A DNA stretch of 64,000 bases from Rhizorhapis sp036570425 (lineage in GTDB: Bacteria; Pseudomonadota; Alphaproteobacteria; Sphingomonadales; Sphingomonadaceae): contig DATCYF010000014.1 of assembly GCA_036570425.1 (NCBI GenBank), positions 1 to 64,000 on the forward strand. The letters are read 5' to 3'. Made by a program: the position numbers and the translations under genes. This document shows, piece by piece, positions 43,453-52,202 of the stretch. Within the stretch, counting starts at the first letter, position 1. Every line of letters begins with the position of its first letter. The notes under the pieces are model-generated. The model was given only the letters and a program-made list of their open reading frames with translations. It was not told the origin of the DNA and ran no database searches.

Positions 43453-44465
43453 TCGTCTTCCCTACCGTCGCGGCGTTCGAGGGCGCGCTTCACACCCTGC
43501 CTGTTCCTGATGAAGCTGCCATAGCGGAGGCGATGGCGCGACAGGCCAGCCTCACCAAACCGGCGGGATCGCTGGGCCAGCTAGAGGAAATCGCATTATT
43601 CATCGCGGGGTGGCAGAGTCGTGCGCGGCCCCGGATGGCACGGGGCCAAGCCATTATCTTCGCGGGCAATCATGGCGTGACGAAGCACGGCGTAAGCGCC
43701 TTTCCTCCCGAAGTCACGGCGCAGATGGTCGCCAATTTCGAAACCGGCGGGGCGGCAATCAATGCGCTTGCGGCCGCAGCAGGATTGGAGTTGAAGGTTG
43801 TGGCGCTCGACCTGGACCGCACGACCGGCGATTTCACGACAGGACCTGCCATGTCGGAAGCGGACTGCCTTGCCGCATTGTCGATTGGCGCCGCCGCCCT
43901 GGCGAACGATGAACTCGACCTGCTGGTGCTAGGGGAAATGGGGATCGGCAATTCGACGGCAGCGAGCGCGTTGTGCGCGCGCAGTTTCGGCGGAACAGCG
44001 GCCGAATGGGCTGGTCCCGGCACCGGCATGGACGCTACCGGCATCGCGCGGAAAGCGGAAGTGGTGACACGCGGCCTCGCCTTCCATGCCGATGCGCCCG
44101 CCACTGCTTTTGAGACGCTGCGGCGGCTGGGTGGACGGGAAATCGCTGCTATCGCAGGCGCAGTGTTGGCCGCGCGCCATCGTCGCATCCCGGTCCTGCT
44201 GGACGGTTTCATCTGTTGCGCGGCAATGGCGCCACTCGCGGTCGCCAATCCTGCCATCACGGCCCATTGCCTTGCCGGGCACTGCTCGGCCGAACCCGGC
44301 CATGCCCGCCTGCTCGAACGGTTGGGCCTCGATCCGCTATTGCGCCTTGGCATGCGGCTGGGCGAAGGCAGTGGCGCGGCGGTGGCTGCCTCAATCGTCC
44401 GTGCGGCGCTCGCGGCACACAATGGCATGGCGACATTCGCTCAAGCAGGCGTGTCGAGCGCATGA
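43449..44465 (+). CDS. cobT: nicotinate-nucleotide-dimethylbenzimidazole phosphoribosyltransferase
   Basis: CobT (338 residues) makes alpha-ribazole phosphate, the lower-ligand precursor of cobalamin, from nicotinate mononucleotide and dimethylbenzimidazole. Family landmarks are KPAGSLGQLE near the N-terminus, FAGNHGVTKHGVSAFP, GEMGIGNSTAAS and the catalytic glutamate in RLGEGSGAA near the C-terminus. The ATG at 43449 overlaps the DUF1636 stop as ATGA, and its own stop overlaps cobC in the same way. Confidence 0.95.
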   Translation: MIVFPTVAAFEGALHTLPVPDEAAIAEAMARQASLTKPAGSLGQLEEIALFIAGWQSRARPRMARGQAIIFAGNHGVTKHGVSAFPPEVTAQMVANFETGGAAINALAAAAGLELKVVALDLDRTTGDFTTGPAMSEADCLAALSIGAAALANDELDLLVLGEMGIGNSTAASALCARSFGGTAAEWAGPGTGMDATGIARKAEVVTRGLAFHADAPATAFETLRRLGGREIAAIAGAVLAARHRRIPVLLDGFICCAAMAPLAVANPAITAHCLAGHCSAEPGHARLLERLGLDPLLRLGMRLGEGSGAAVAASIVRAALAAHNGMATFAQAGVSSA

Positions 44466-45034
44466 CGACACCGTTTTTGCTTCATCTGCTTCGCCACGGC
44501 GCGGTAGAGCCAAACGGACGGCTGATGGGCCGGACCGATTGCGCACCGACAGCGGAGGGCATCACCGCCTGCGTCTCTCAGGCGGCCGAACTTGCCGTAG
44601 AAACGTTGATCGCCTCCGATCTCAGCCGGGCGCGGTCCGCTGGCGAGGTTCTGTCTGCCGCGTTGCATGTGCCGCTCACTGTTGACTCACGGTGGCGCGA
44701 ACTGGATTTCGGTCAATGGGACGGCAAGGCCACCGGCGATATAGATTCGGAAGCACTCGGACGCTTTTGGGCCGATCCGGATTGTTACCCGCCGCCCGGC
44801 GGTGAACGCTGGTCGGCATTCGTCGAGCGCGTGGCGGCAGGGTTGGCCGACCTGCCGCCTGCGCCGACGCTAGTGGTGACACATGGCGGCGTGGTGCGAG
44901 CCGCGCTTCATTTGCTGTGCGGCTTTGGTCAACGCCAGATCTGGACGTTCGACCTGCCATACGCCGCGCTGCTCACGCTCAAGGTCTGGAGGGACGATGA
45001 ACCTTCGGCGCAGATCGTGGCGCTTCGGCAATGA
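44462..45034 (+). CDS. cobC: alpha-ribazole phosphatase, histidine phosphatase family
   Basis: This 190-residue histidine phosphatase carries the catalytic LLRHGAVE motif (RHG at residues 11-13) and a late THGGVVRA histidine. In this operon it most probably removes the phosphate from alpha-ribazole phosphate or from cobalamin phosphate. It overlaps both neighbours (ATGA with cobT and with cobS), which indicates coupled translation. Confidence 0.88.
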   Translation: MTTPFLLHLLRHGAVEPNGRLMGRTDCAPTAEGITACVSQAAELAVETLIASDLSRARSAGEVLSAALHVPLTVDSRWRELDFGQWDGKATGDIDSEALGRFWADPDCYPPPGGERWSAFVERVAAGLADLPPAPTLVVTHGGVVRAALHLLCGFGQRQIWTFDLPYAALLTLKVWRDDEPSAQIVALRQ

Positions 45035-45759
45035 TGCGTTCAATCCGGCGGCTCGTCCTGGCGCTTCAATTCCTCACCTGCCTGCCCTTACCCCAGGTAA
45101 GAGCGGACGAGAGCGACTTCGCCGCTTCAATGCGCTGGTTCCCGGCGGCTGGGCTGGCGGTTGGCGCAGTGGTTGCCGGAGCAGCGTGGGTGGGCACGTT
45201 GTTCGATCCCTGGATCGCTGCCCTGTTCGCACTCGCCGCATGGGTCGGCATCACCGGCGCGCTCCATCTCGATGGCCTCTCCGATCTGGCCGACGCACGC
45301 GGCGCGGCGCATGGGGACCGCGACAAGCTGCTCACCGTGCTGGCCGATCCGCATGTCGGCAGCTTTGGCGTCACTGTGATCGTACTCCAGCTTCTCGCCA
45401 AGGCCGTGCTGCTGCATGCGACGGTGCAGGTCTCGCTGCCAGCGCTGATCTTCATCCCCTTTGCCGCGCGCATAGGACCCCTAGCCTGGTCACGTTGGCT
45501 GCCGCCGCTCCATGCGGGACTCGGCGCACGCTTCGCATCATCGGTGCGGCGCGTGGATTTGGCGATCTGGCTGTTCATTCTATTAGGCGCCTGCTGGTTC
45601 GTGCCCGCGCTTCTGTCTGCGCCCCTGCTAATCTGTGGCTGGTTCTGGTGGCTGCGCCGCGCTGTGGGCGGCGTATCCGGCGACTGCCACGGCGCAGGCA
45701 TCGAGTTGGTCGAGACCGCTTTGCTCTTTACATTCCTCATCGCTGGCAAACTGCCATGA
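45031..45759 (+). CDS. cobS: adenosylcobinamide-GDP ribazoletransferase (cobalamin synthase)
   Basis: CobS (242 residues) joins the nucleotide loop to adenosylcobinamide-GDP at the inner membrane. It has about six hydrophobic helices and the conserved metal-binding LHLDGLSDLADA motif (about residues 78-89) and GDCHGAGIEL near the end. It overlaps cobC upstream and cobD downstream by four bases each. Confidence 0.93.
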   Translation: MMRSIRRLVLALQFLTCLPLPQVRADESDFAASMRWFPAAGLAVGAVVAGAAWVGTLFDPWIAALFALAAWVGITGALHLDGLSDLADARGAAHGDRDKLLTVLADPHVGSFGVTVIVLQLLAKAVLLHATVQVSLPALIFIPFAARIGPLAWSRWLPPLHAGLGARFASSVRRVDLAIWLFILLGACWFVPALLSAPLLICGWFWWLRRAVGGVSGDCHGAGIELVETALLFTFLIAGKLP

Positions 45760-46751
45760 GCGACATGTCAGAAAGATGGACATTCCATGGCGGCCGCTTG
45801 AGTGAGGCGCGGTCCGTCTATGGCGATGGAGCCGAACCCTGGCTGGACCTTTCTACCGGCATCAACCCGCATTGCTGGCCGGGCGTGCGGGACCTGCCAA
45901 TCGATTGGAGAGCACTGCCCGATGAGCGGAGCCTCATCGAACTGGAAGCTGCCGCCGCTGCTTGCTTCAGTGTCCATCCCGATCACTTGTGCGCCTTGCC
46001 GGGTACGGAGATTGGCCTGCGGCTGCTCGGCGACGTCCTTCCGGGCAAGGCCTTCCACCTGACCCCATCCTACAGAACTCATGCCGAAATGTTCATCGAC
46101 AGCACTCCGATCACGTTTGACGAGCTGGAAAACGCGTCCGGAGGAACGGTCATCCTTGCCAATCCCAATAATCCGGACGGCCGGACAATCATGCCTGATT
46201 TCCTCGCCGATCGTCTGGGGCGTTTGTCTGCTTCATCGGGCTGGCTGGTCGTTGATGAGGCGTTCGCCGACGCTGTTCCGGAGGCCAGCCTTGCCACACA
46301 AGTGCGGGACAATCAGCGACTGATCCTATTCCGTTCATTTGGAAAATTCTTCGGCCTTCCGGGCGTCCGCCTTGGCTTTGTCCTTGGTCCTCGATCGCTG
46401 ATCGCCCGCTTTCGGGCAAAACTGGGGAGCTGGCGAGTTTCGGCGGCGGCGCTGGCCATTGGCACCGCTGCCTATCGCCATTGGGATTGGATAACAGACA
46501 TGCGGCAGACGCTTCATGCCGATGCGGCGGCGCTTGATGCGGTGCTCGCGCGTCATGGCTTCATGGCTATCGGAGACTGCCCGCTCTTCCGCCTGATCCA
46601 AACCGAGCAAGCAGCCGTTCTCTTCGATAATCTTGCGCGCCATGCCATCCTGACCCGTCCATTCGATTATAATTCGCGCTGGCTTCGCTTGGGTTTGCCC
46701 GGCAGCGACCAAGCGCTCGCACGATTGGATCAGGCATTGCGCGATGGTTGA
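45756..46751 (+). CDS. cobD: threonine-phosphate decarboxylase, PLP-dependent
   Basis: This 331-residue class I/II aminotransferase-fold enzyme makes (R)-1-amino-2-propanol phosphate, the linker of cobalamin. The N-terminal HGG and DLSTGINP segments, NPNNPDG, and the PLP lysine in FRSFGKFFGLPGVRLG identify the CobD (CobC in Pseudomonas naming) family. The ATG at 45756 overlaps the cobS stop as ATGA; a second ATG three codons later is possible. It overlaps cbiB by eight bases. Confidence 0.92.
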   Translation: MSDMSERWTFHGGRLSEARSVYGDGAEPWLDLSTGINPHCWPGVRDLPIDWRALPDERSLIELEAAAAACFSVHPDHLCALPGTEIGLRLLGDVLPGKAFHLTPSYRTHAEMFIDSTPITFDELENASGGTVILANPNNPDGRTIMPDFLADRLGRLSASSGWLVVDEAFADAVPEASLATQVRDNQRLILFRSFGKFFGLPGVRLGFVLGPRSLIARFRAKLGSWRVSAAALAIGTAAYRHWDWITDMRQTLHADAAALDAVLARHGFMAIGDCPLFRLIQTEQAAVLFDNLARHAILTRPFDYNSRWLRLGLPGSDQALARLDQALRDG

Positions 46752-47682
46752 GCCTGTCGCCCTGCTGGCGCTTGCACTGGATGCCGCGATCGGCTGGCCT
46801 CAAGCAATCTATCGTCGTGTCGGTCATCCAGTGGGGATATTCGCGCGCGCGATCCTTTGGTGCGAGCTACGATGGAACTTGCAATCACGCACCCAGATAT
46901 CCCGCCGTGTGTCCGGCGTGGGCACAGTGCTGATGCTGGTGGCGCTCGCTGGCGGCGTGGGGGCGGTCCTGCAATATGGGCTGCTTGTCCTCGCCGGTCC
47001 CTGGGCCTGGCCACTTATCGCGCTGTTGGCGGTGGCGGGACTCGCGCAGCGAAGCCTTTACGATCATGTGGCCCCGGTTGCTTTAGCGCTGGAGGCCGGG
47101 GATGTCCCCGCAGCGCGCGCCGCCGTCGCCATGATCGTCGGCCGCGATACGGAAGTCTTGGATGAGGCAGGCATAGCACGCGCTGCGATTGAGAGCCTTG
47201 CGGAAAGTTTCTGTGACGGAGTGGTGGCCCCTCTCTTCTGGCTGCTGGCCCTGGGCCTTCCAGGTATCTGGGTCTACAAGGCAATTAATACAGCTGACAG
47301 CATGATCGGCCACCGGGAGGAACGGTGGCGCGCCTTCGGCTGGGCTGCCGCTCGCACAGACGACCTCCTGAACCTTGTTCCGGCGCGGCTTGGCGGCTTG
47401 CTGATCTGCCTTGCCGGTTCCGGCGGATGGGGGATCATGTGGCGTGATAGCGCCAGGCATGCTTCACCCAATGCAGGCTGGCCGGGGGCGGCGATGGCGG
47501 GCGCATTGGGGCTGAAACTTGCGGGGCCAATTGCCTATGACGGCGTTTGCCAGAAGAAGCCATGGATCGGCAAAGGAGAAAGCAGCGCCGGACCTGCCGA
47601 CATTCGGCGCGCGCTTGCGATCTATGTCCGTGCTTGCCTTTACCTCTGGTTCCTGACGGGAATTCTCATATGGGCGCTGTGA
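46744..47682 (+). CDS. cbiB: adenosylcobinamide-phosphate synthase, membrane protein
   Basis: CbiB (312 residues; CobD in Pseudomonas naming) attaches the aminopropanol linker to adenosylcobyric acid. Family landmarks are the N-terminal helix with ALDAAIGWP, VGRDTEVLDEAGIARAAIES, ESFCDGVVAPLFW and YKAINTADSMIGH. Several helices place it in the inner membrane together with CobS. It overlaps cobD and cobU. Confidence 0.93.
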   Translation: MVEPVALLALALDAAIGWPQAIYRRVGHPVGIFARAILWCELRWNLQSRTQISRRVSGVGTVLMLVALAGGVGAVLQYGLLVLAGPWAWPLIALLAVAGLAQRSLYDHVAPVALALEAGDVPAARAAVAMIVGRDTEVLDEAGIARAAIESLAESFCDGVVAPLFWLLALGLPGIWVYKAINTADSMIGHREERWRAFGWAAARTDDLLNLVPARLGGLLICLAGSGGWGIMWRDSARHASPNAGWPGAAMAGALGLKLAGPIAYDGVCQKKPWIGKGESSAGPADIRRALAIYVRACLYLWFLTGILIWAL

Positions 47683-48215
47683 TGCTTCGGGAAACAGATG
47701 TAGGCGAGCCCCGCAATATGCTCGTTCTTGGCGGTGCCCGTTCAGGCAAAAGCCGCTATGCCCAGCAATGCGCTGAAACCTTCGCCGGAGAACTTGTCTT
47801 CGTCGCAACTGCCCAGGCTTTCGATGATGAAATGACCGAACGTATCGAACGTCACCAGTCCGATCGCGGCAAGCGCTGGCGAACCATCGAGGAGCCCCTT
47901 GAGATCGCAAACATTATCGTTAGGCATGCGGCGCCCGAGCGTCTCCTCCTGATCGATTGTCTGACTTTGTGGACCTCAAACCTCCTGTTTGCCGAGCGTG
48001 ACATTCCGGAGGAGACAGAGAAGCTCGTGTCAGCAATCCGGGCCACTCGCGGCCCGCTGATCTTCGTGGCGAACGAGGTGGGATTGGGCATCGTTCCCGA
48101 TAATGCGCTGGCCCGGCGGTTTCGCGATGCTGCCGGTACAATCAATCAAGCCGTTGCCCATGCCGTTCAAGAAGCTGTTTTTATGGCGGCAGGGCTTCCC
48201 CTGCGGCTCAAATAG
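47682..48215 (+). CDS. cobU: adenosylcobinamide kinase/adenosylcobinamide-phosphate guanylyltransferase
   Basis: CobU/CobP (177 residues) phosphorylates adenosylcobinamide and adds GMP. The P-loop GGARSGKS, the guanylylation-region histidine ERHQSDR and DCLTLWTSNLL are family signatures. The ATG at 47682 overlaps the cbiB stop (TGATG); an ATG at 47670 is possible. It is the last gene of the cobalamin operon and ends 11 bases from the convergent ssb gene. Confidence 0.93.
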   Translation: MLRETDVGEPRNMLVLGGARSGKSRYAQQCAETFAGELVFVATAQAFDDEMTERIERHQSDRGKRWRTIEEPLEIANIIVRHAAPERLLLIDCLTLWTSNLLFAERDIPEETEKLVSAIRATRGPLIFVANEVGLGIVPDNALARRFRDAAGTINQAVAHAVQEAVFMAAGLPLRLK

Positions 48216-48226
48216 CGCCTCAACCC

Positions 48227-48751
48227 TCAGAACGGAACTTCGTCGTCCAGATCATTGTCGAAATTAGGTCCGCTGCTGCGCGGCTTTTCGTTTTTGCTGC
48301 TGCCGAGACCGCCATTATCATAGCCGCCTGACGCGCCCCAACCGTCATCGCTGCGTCCGCCGCCGAAGTTACCACCCCCTGCGGATCCGGAACCGCCTTC
48401 GCGGCCATCAAGCATCACAAGTTTGGCGTCGAAACCCTGCAGCACGACTTCGGTCGTATAGCGGTCCTGACCACTCTGATCCTGCCATTTCCGTGTGCGC
48501 AGTTGGCCTTCTACATAGACCTTGCTGCCCTTGCGCAGGAAGCGTTCAGCGACATTGACCAGGCCTTCCGAGAAAATAGCGACAGTGTGCCATTCGGTCC
48601 GGTCCTTGCGCTCGCCCGTATTCCGATCCTTCCAGCTTTCGCTGGTCGCGATGCGGATATTGCAGACCTTGCCGCCATTCTGGAAGCTGCGAACTTCCGG
48701 CTCCGCGCCAAGATTCCCGATCAGAATCACCTTGTTGACGCTGCCTGCCAT
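48227..48751 (-). CDS. ssb: single-stranded DNA-binding protein
   Basis: SSB (174 residues) has the OB-fold (NKVILIGNLGAEPEVR, WHTVAIFSE, GSKVYVEGQL), a glycine-rich disordered linker and the acidic C-terminal tail DDEVPF that recruits repair and replication proteins. The ATG at 48751 follows GGAGACA; the frame upstream of it has no family similarity. Confidence 0.96.
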   Translation of the reverse strand: MAGSVNKVILIGNLGAEPEVRSFQNGGKVCNIRIATSESWKDRNTGERKDRTEWHTVAIFSEGLVNVAERFLRKGSKVYVEGQLRTRKWQDQSGQDRYTTEVVLQGFDAKLVMLDGREGGSGSAGGGNFGGGRSDDGWGASGGYDNGGLGSSKNEKPRSSGPNFDNDLDDEVPF

Positions 48752-48812
48752 ATTGTCTCCTGTCGTCTCGCAAATTGGGTGGCGGTCAGCGCCGCGCATA
48801 TGAAAGCGCTCT

Positions 48813-50675
48813 TTATAGTCCCAGAGCGGTCGCCGTCCAGAAGGTAATGCCAGCAAAGATGTAGGCCAGAGCAAAGAGGTACGCGACCATGAACATCGGC
48901 CAGCGCCAGCCATTGGTTTCACGCCGCGCAACCGCAATTGTCGATATGCACTGCGGGGCAAAAACAAACCATGCAAGGAAGGCGAGTGCGGTCGGCAGCG
49001 ACCAGCGGCCCTGAAGCCGCTGACTGAGGGATTGTTCCGTCTTGGCCTCGTCGTCGCTTTGCTCAATGGAATAAACAGTCGCGAGTGCCGACACGGCTAC
49101 CTCGCGCGCGGCCATGGCAGGCACAAGCGCCAATGAAATGTCGCGGTTGAATCCGATGGGCTCCAGAACGGTATTAAGGCCGCCCGCAATCCGCCCGGCT
49201 ATGCTGTAGTCTACAGGAGACACATTGCTGCCTTCGGGCGGCTTGGGGAAGCTGAGCAGCGCCCACAGGACGATGGTTGAAATAAAAATGATCGTTCCGG
49301 CACGCTTCAGGAAGATGGCGGCCCGTTGCCATAATCCCAGAAGAATGTCGCGCGGACGAGGCCACTGATATTTGGGCATTTCCATCAGGAAACCGCTGCT
49401 CTTGCCTTTAGTCACGCTCCGTCGCAGCACGAGCGCAGCCACCAGCGCGCCGACAATGCCAGTCACATAGAGCACGAACAGCACCAGCCCCTGCAAACCG
49501 ATGCCCCAACCCACTGTCCTGTTCGGAATGAAAGCCGCAATGATCAATGTGTAGACCGGCAGCCGCGCCGAACAGGTCATCAGCGGCGCGATCAGGATCG
49601 TGGTCAAACGATCCTTATGATCGCTGATCGTCCGGGTCGCCATGATGCCGGGAATGGCGCAGGCAAAGGAAGAAAGCAGCGGAATGAAGGCCCGCCCGGA
49701 AAGACCGACGCGCGCCATTAGCCCATCCATGATAAAGGCTGCGCGGACCATATAGCCCGTGGCTTCCAGCATCAGAATGAAGAAGAACAGAACAAGGATC
49801 TGCGGCAGGAAGACGACCACCGAGCCCACACCGTTGATGACGCCGTCAACCAGGAAGGATCGCACGATCCCTTCCGGCACTTGCTGCGTCACAAAGGTTC
49901 CGACGGCTGCAAACCAGCCTTCAATCATCCCTATGGGCGCTTCGGACCAGGCAAAGACTGCCTGAAACATGACGAAAAGCAGCGCGGCAAGAATGATTGG
50001 CCCGGCGATCGGATGCAGGACGACCGAGTCTATAGCTAATGTCAGCCGTCGGACTGGCGTTTCCGAAACGATGGCGTTGCGGGCAAATTGCCGCGCCCGC
50101 GCCTGGACTTCATGAAAATCTGGCGAGTCCTGCGGCGCAGCGCCAACCCGGCTGTGGCCCTGGAGGACCATGGCCCCCAACGCATTTCGCAGTTCGTCCA
50201 GTCCGCGCTTGCGCACGGCGATGGTCGGAATAACCGGCACACCAAGGTCGCGGGACAGAGCAGCGGGATCAAGCTCCAGGCCATCTCGCTTTGCCAGATC
50301 CACCATGTTGAGTGCTACGACGACCGGCAGCCCAAGTGCGATAAGTTCCAGCGCGAATCGCAAATGATTGTCCAGATTGGCTGCATCGAGAACCACGACC
50401 AGGACGTCGGGTTGCCGCTCACCGGCTTGTCTGCCCAAAACGACATCGCGAGTGACCTGTTCGTCGGGGCTGGCTGCATCAAGGCTGTATGTGCCCGGGA
50501 GGTCGACCAGTTCGACGGGACGCCCATCACTGAGGGGCAGGCGGCCGGACTTCCGTTCCACCGTAACCCCGGGATAATTGCCAAGCTTCTGCCGTGCGCC
50601 GGTAAGAGCGTTGAAGAGTGCGCTTTTTCCAGCATTGGGATTGCCTACGAGAGCAATCAGGGGAATCCTGCTCAT
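48813..50675 (-). CDS. feoB: ferrous iron transporter FeoB
   Basis: FeoB (620 residues) is an inner-membrane Fe(II) transporter with an N-terminal G domain: GNPNAGKS (G1, about 11-18), DLPGTYS (G3) and NMVD (G4). Two Gate regions follow; the first contains the conserved SSFACAIPGIMATR. The ATG at 50675 overlaps the feoA stop as ATGA. A feoC gene is absent. Confidence 0.96.
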   Translation of the reverse strand: MSRIPLIALVGNPNAGKSALFNALTGARQKLGNYPGVTVERKSGRLPLSDGRPVELVDLPGTYSLDAASPDEQVTRDVVLGRQAGERQPDVLVVVLDAANLDNHLRFALELIALGLPVVVALNMVDLAKRDGLELDPAALSRDLGVPVIPTIAVRKRGLDELRNALGAMVLQGHSRVGAAPQDSPDFHEVQARARQFARNAIVSETPVRRLTLAIDSVVLHPIAGPIILAALLFVMFQAVFAWSEAPIGMIEGWFAAVGTFVTQQVPEGIVRSFLVDGVINGVGSVVVFLPQILVLFFFILMLEATGYMVRAAFIMDGLMARVGLSGRAFIPLLSSFACAIPGIMATRTISDHKDRLTTILIAPLMTCSARLPVYTLIIAAFIPNRTVGWGIGLQGLVLFVLYVTGIVGALVAALVLRRSVTKGKSSGFLMEMPKYQWPRPRDILLGLWQRAAIFLKRAGTIIFISTIVLWALLSFPKPPEGSNVSPVDYSIAGRIAGGLNTVLEPIGFNRDISLALVPAMAAREVAVSALATVYSIEQSDDEAKTEQSLSQRLQGRWSLPTALAFLAWFVFAPQCISTIAVARRETNGWRWPMFMVAYLFALAYIFAGITFWTATALGL

Positions 50676-50926
50676 GTTCTTGTCGCTGCCTCCGGGCGCA
50701 CCGTGATGGCGGCAGCGTGAAAGCGACGCATTGCGATAAGCATGCGGCCGACGCGGCAAGCGATGGGGCCGCGCCGCAGCAATCCGCCGTGGTGCAGTGT
50801 CTCTATCGAGACGCCTTCGCCGACACCCAATTCCCGAAGACGCTGACCTTCCAGATCGGATAGTTCCGACCAGTTCACATGATCGATGCAGGCCGGTTGG
50901 CGAAGCGGAAGCTGGTCAAGGCGCAA
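50672..50926 (-). CDS. feoA: ferrous iron transport accessory protein FeoA
   Basis: FeoA (84 residues) is a small SH3-like protein that assists FeoB. The family pattern of LRELGVGEGVSIE followed by GPIACRVGRMLIAMRR is present. It is coupled to feoB by overlap. A Fur-like site lies 40 bases upstream of its start. Confidence 0.9.
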   Translation of the reverse strand: MRLDQLPLRQPACIDHVNWSELSDLEGQRLRELGVGEGVSIETLHHGGLLRRGPIACRVGRMLIAMRRFHAAAITVRPEAATRT

Positions 50927-50965
50927 GGGCTTACTTTCAGGACAAACGAATATAGTATCAAACCT

Positions 50966-50980
50966 TGCGACTAATTATCA
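50966..50980 (-). promoter_or_regulatory. Fur-box-like palindrome upstream of feoAB
   Basis: Read on the minus strand, TGATAATTAGTCGCA has a perfect left half of the 7-1-7 Fur consensus and a right half with four of seven matches. It lies 40-54 bases before the feoA start, fitting iron repression of ferrous uptake. Confidence 0.5.
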
Positions 50981-51019
50981 ATAACGCGGGGAAAACGCCA
51001 GCCCACATATTTCCAGAAC

Positions 51020-51682
51020 CTAAATGGCTGGGTAGCGGAGGCGGCCAACGAAACGGGAAAGACTGGGGCGACGCTCCCTCCGCTCCTGCCAGCGATGTTT
51101 CGCGCGTTCGAACCGGATGATTCCGTCGATCCGCCGTGCCAGGAAACCCCGGGTTTCTCTCTCTCCCTCACTCTCATCATCCAGAAAGACGAGGAGCGTC
51201 GCAGCGTATACGCTGGCCAGAATGATGCGTTTGCTGTAGTGATTGAAATCGGTCGCCTGATCACCTGCCAATCGCCAGATGCGATCGGCTGTGCGCCACC
51301 CGTATTTCGCGGCCTTGCCCAGATTCTGTGGCAGAGCCAGAAGCGACTGCGCCCTGCGCAGCGCCTCCCGATGCATTTTCACCATGTCGAGTCGCGCCTG
51401 CACAAGCGCTGCGATCCTGTCCCGCATTTTCATTTCGCTCAGTGTCTGGGCCGGAATAGCTTGCGTCAGCGCTTCGTCCAGCGACTCGAACCAGGCATTG
51501 ATCATGTCCGTGGCGCCGCCGGGGAACGCCAATTCCAGCATTTGGGAATCCAGCCCCGTCTCCCGCGCCGCACTCACCAGGGCCGCACTGGTCCAGCCAT
51601 CGAACACAGCGTGAGCAGGCAGTAATGGCGCCACATAGGCGCGCACTTCATCCAGCGTCGGATCATCAGGCAATTTGGTCAT
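51020..51682 (-). CDS. COQ9 family protein
   Basis: This 220-residue all-helical protein matches the COQ9 family, a TetR-like fold that binds lipid and assists ubiquinone biosynthesis in mitochondria and alphaproteobacteria. The family C-terminal region with DWRL-like and amphipathic helices is recognisable as NHYSKRIILASVYAATLLVFLDD. The ATG at 51682 is chosen from family length. It follows ribH by about 85 bases on the same strand. Confidence 0.8.
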   Translation of the reverse strand: MTKLPDDPTLDEVRAYVAPLLPAHAVFDGWTSAALVSAARETGLDSQMLELAFPGGATDMINAWFESLDEALTQAIPAQTLSEMKMRDRIAALVQARLDMVKMHREALRRAQSLLALPQNLGKAAKYGWRTADRIWRLAGDQATDFNHYSKRIILASVYAATLLVFLDDESEGERETRGFLARRIDGIIRFERAKHRWQERRERRPSLSRFVGRLRYPAI

Positions 51683-51767
51683 AACGGTCTGGGCCTCAAT
51701 CTGGCGGGCCCCCAATGTAATGGACGCGCCAGCCTGGGCAAGGAAGGATTTCGTCCGTGAACCCCGA

Positions 51768-52190
51768 TTAGCCCGCGAATCTCTGGCCAATTTCGAACAT
51801 GGCAATGGCAGCCTTCGCCGCCTCTCCGCCCTTGTCCTTTTCGGCCATGCGAGCGCGAGCAAGCGCTTGAGCCTCATCTTCCACGGTCAATATCCCATTG
51901 CCGATCGCCAGTCCGTCCATCGAAAGCGCCATCAGACCGCGCGCGCTCTCATTGGACACCACCTCGAAATGGTAGGTTTCGCCCCGAATCACCACGCCAA
52001 TGGCGACGAAGCCATCATAACGGCCCGACTCAGCGGCCATTGCTATAGCGCCCGGAATTTCCAGAGCGCCGGGCACTGTCAGCACTTCATATTTATGTCC
52101 CGCCTCATCCAGCGCCGCCTGAGCGCCTGCAATCAGCATATCGTTCAGATGGTCGTAGAAGCGCGCCTCGACGATCAAGAATTTAGCCAT
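51768..52190 (-). CDS. ribH: 6,7-dimethyl-8-ribityllumazine synthase
   Basis: RibH (140 residues) catalyses the penultimate step of riboflavin synthesis. The substrate-binding segments are clear: VEARFYDHLND, VPGALEIPGAI, AIGVVIRGETYHFE and GNGILTVEDEAQA. It starts 12 bases after ribB, so the two genes form an operon. Confidence 0.95.
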   Translation of the reverse strand: MAKFLIVEARFYDHLNDMLIAGAQAALDEAGHKYEVLTVPGALEIPGAIAMAAESGRYDGFVAIGVVIRGETYHFEVVSNESARGLMALSMDGLAIGNGILTVEDEAQALARARMAEKDKGGEAAKAAIAMFEIGQRFAG

Positions 52191-52202
52191 TGATCTTATC
52201 CT

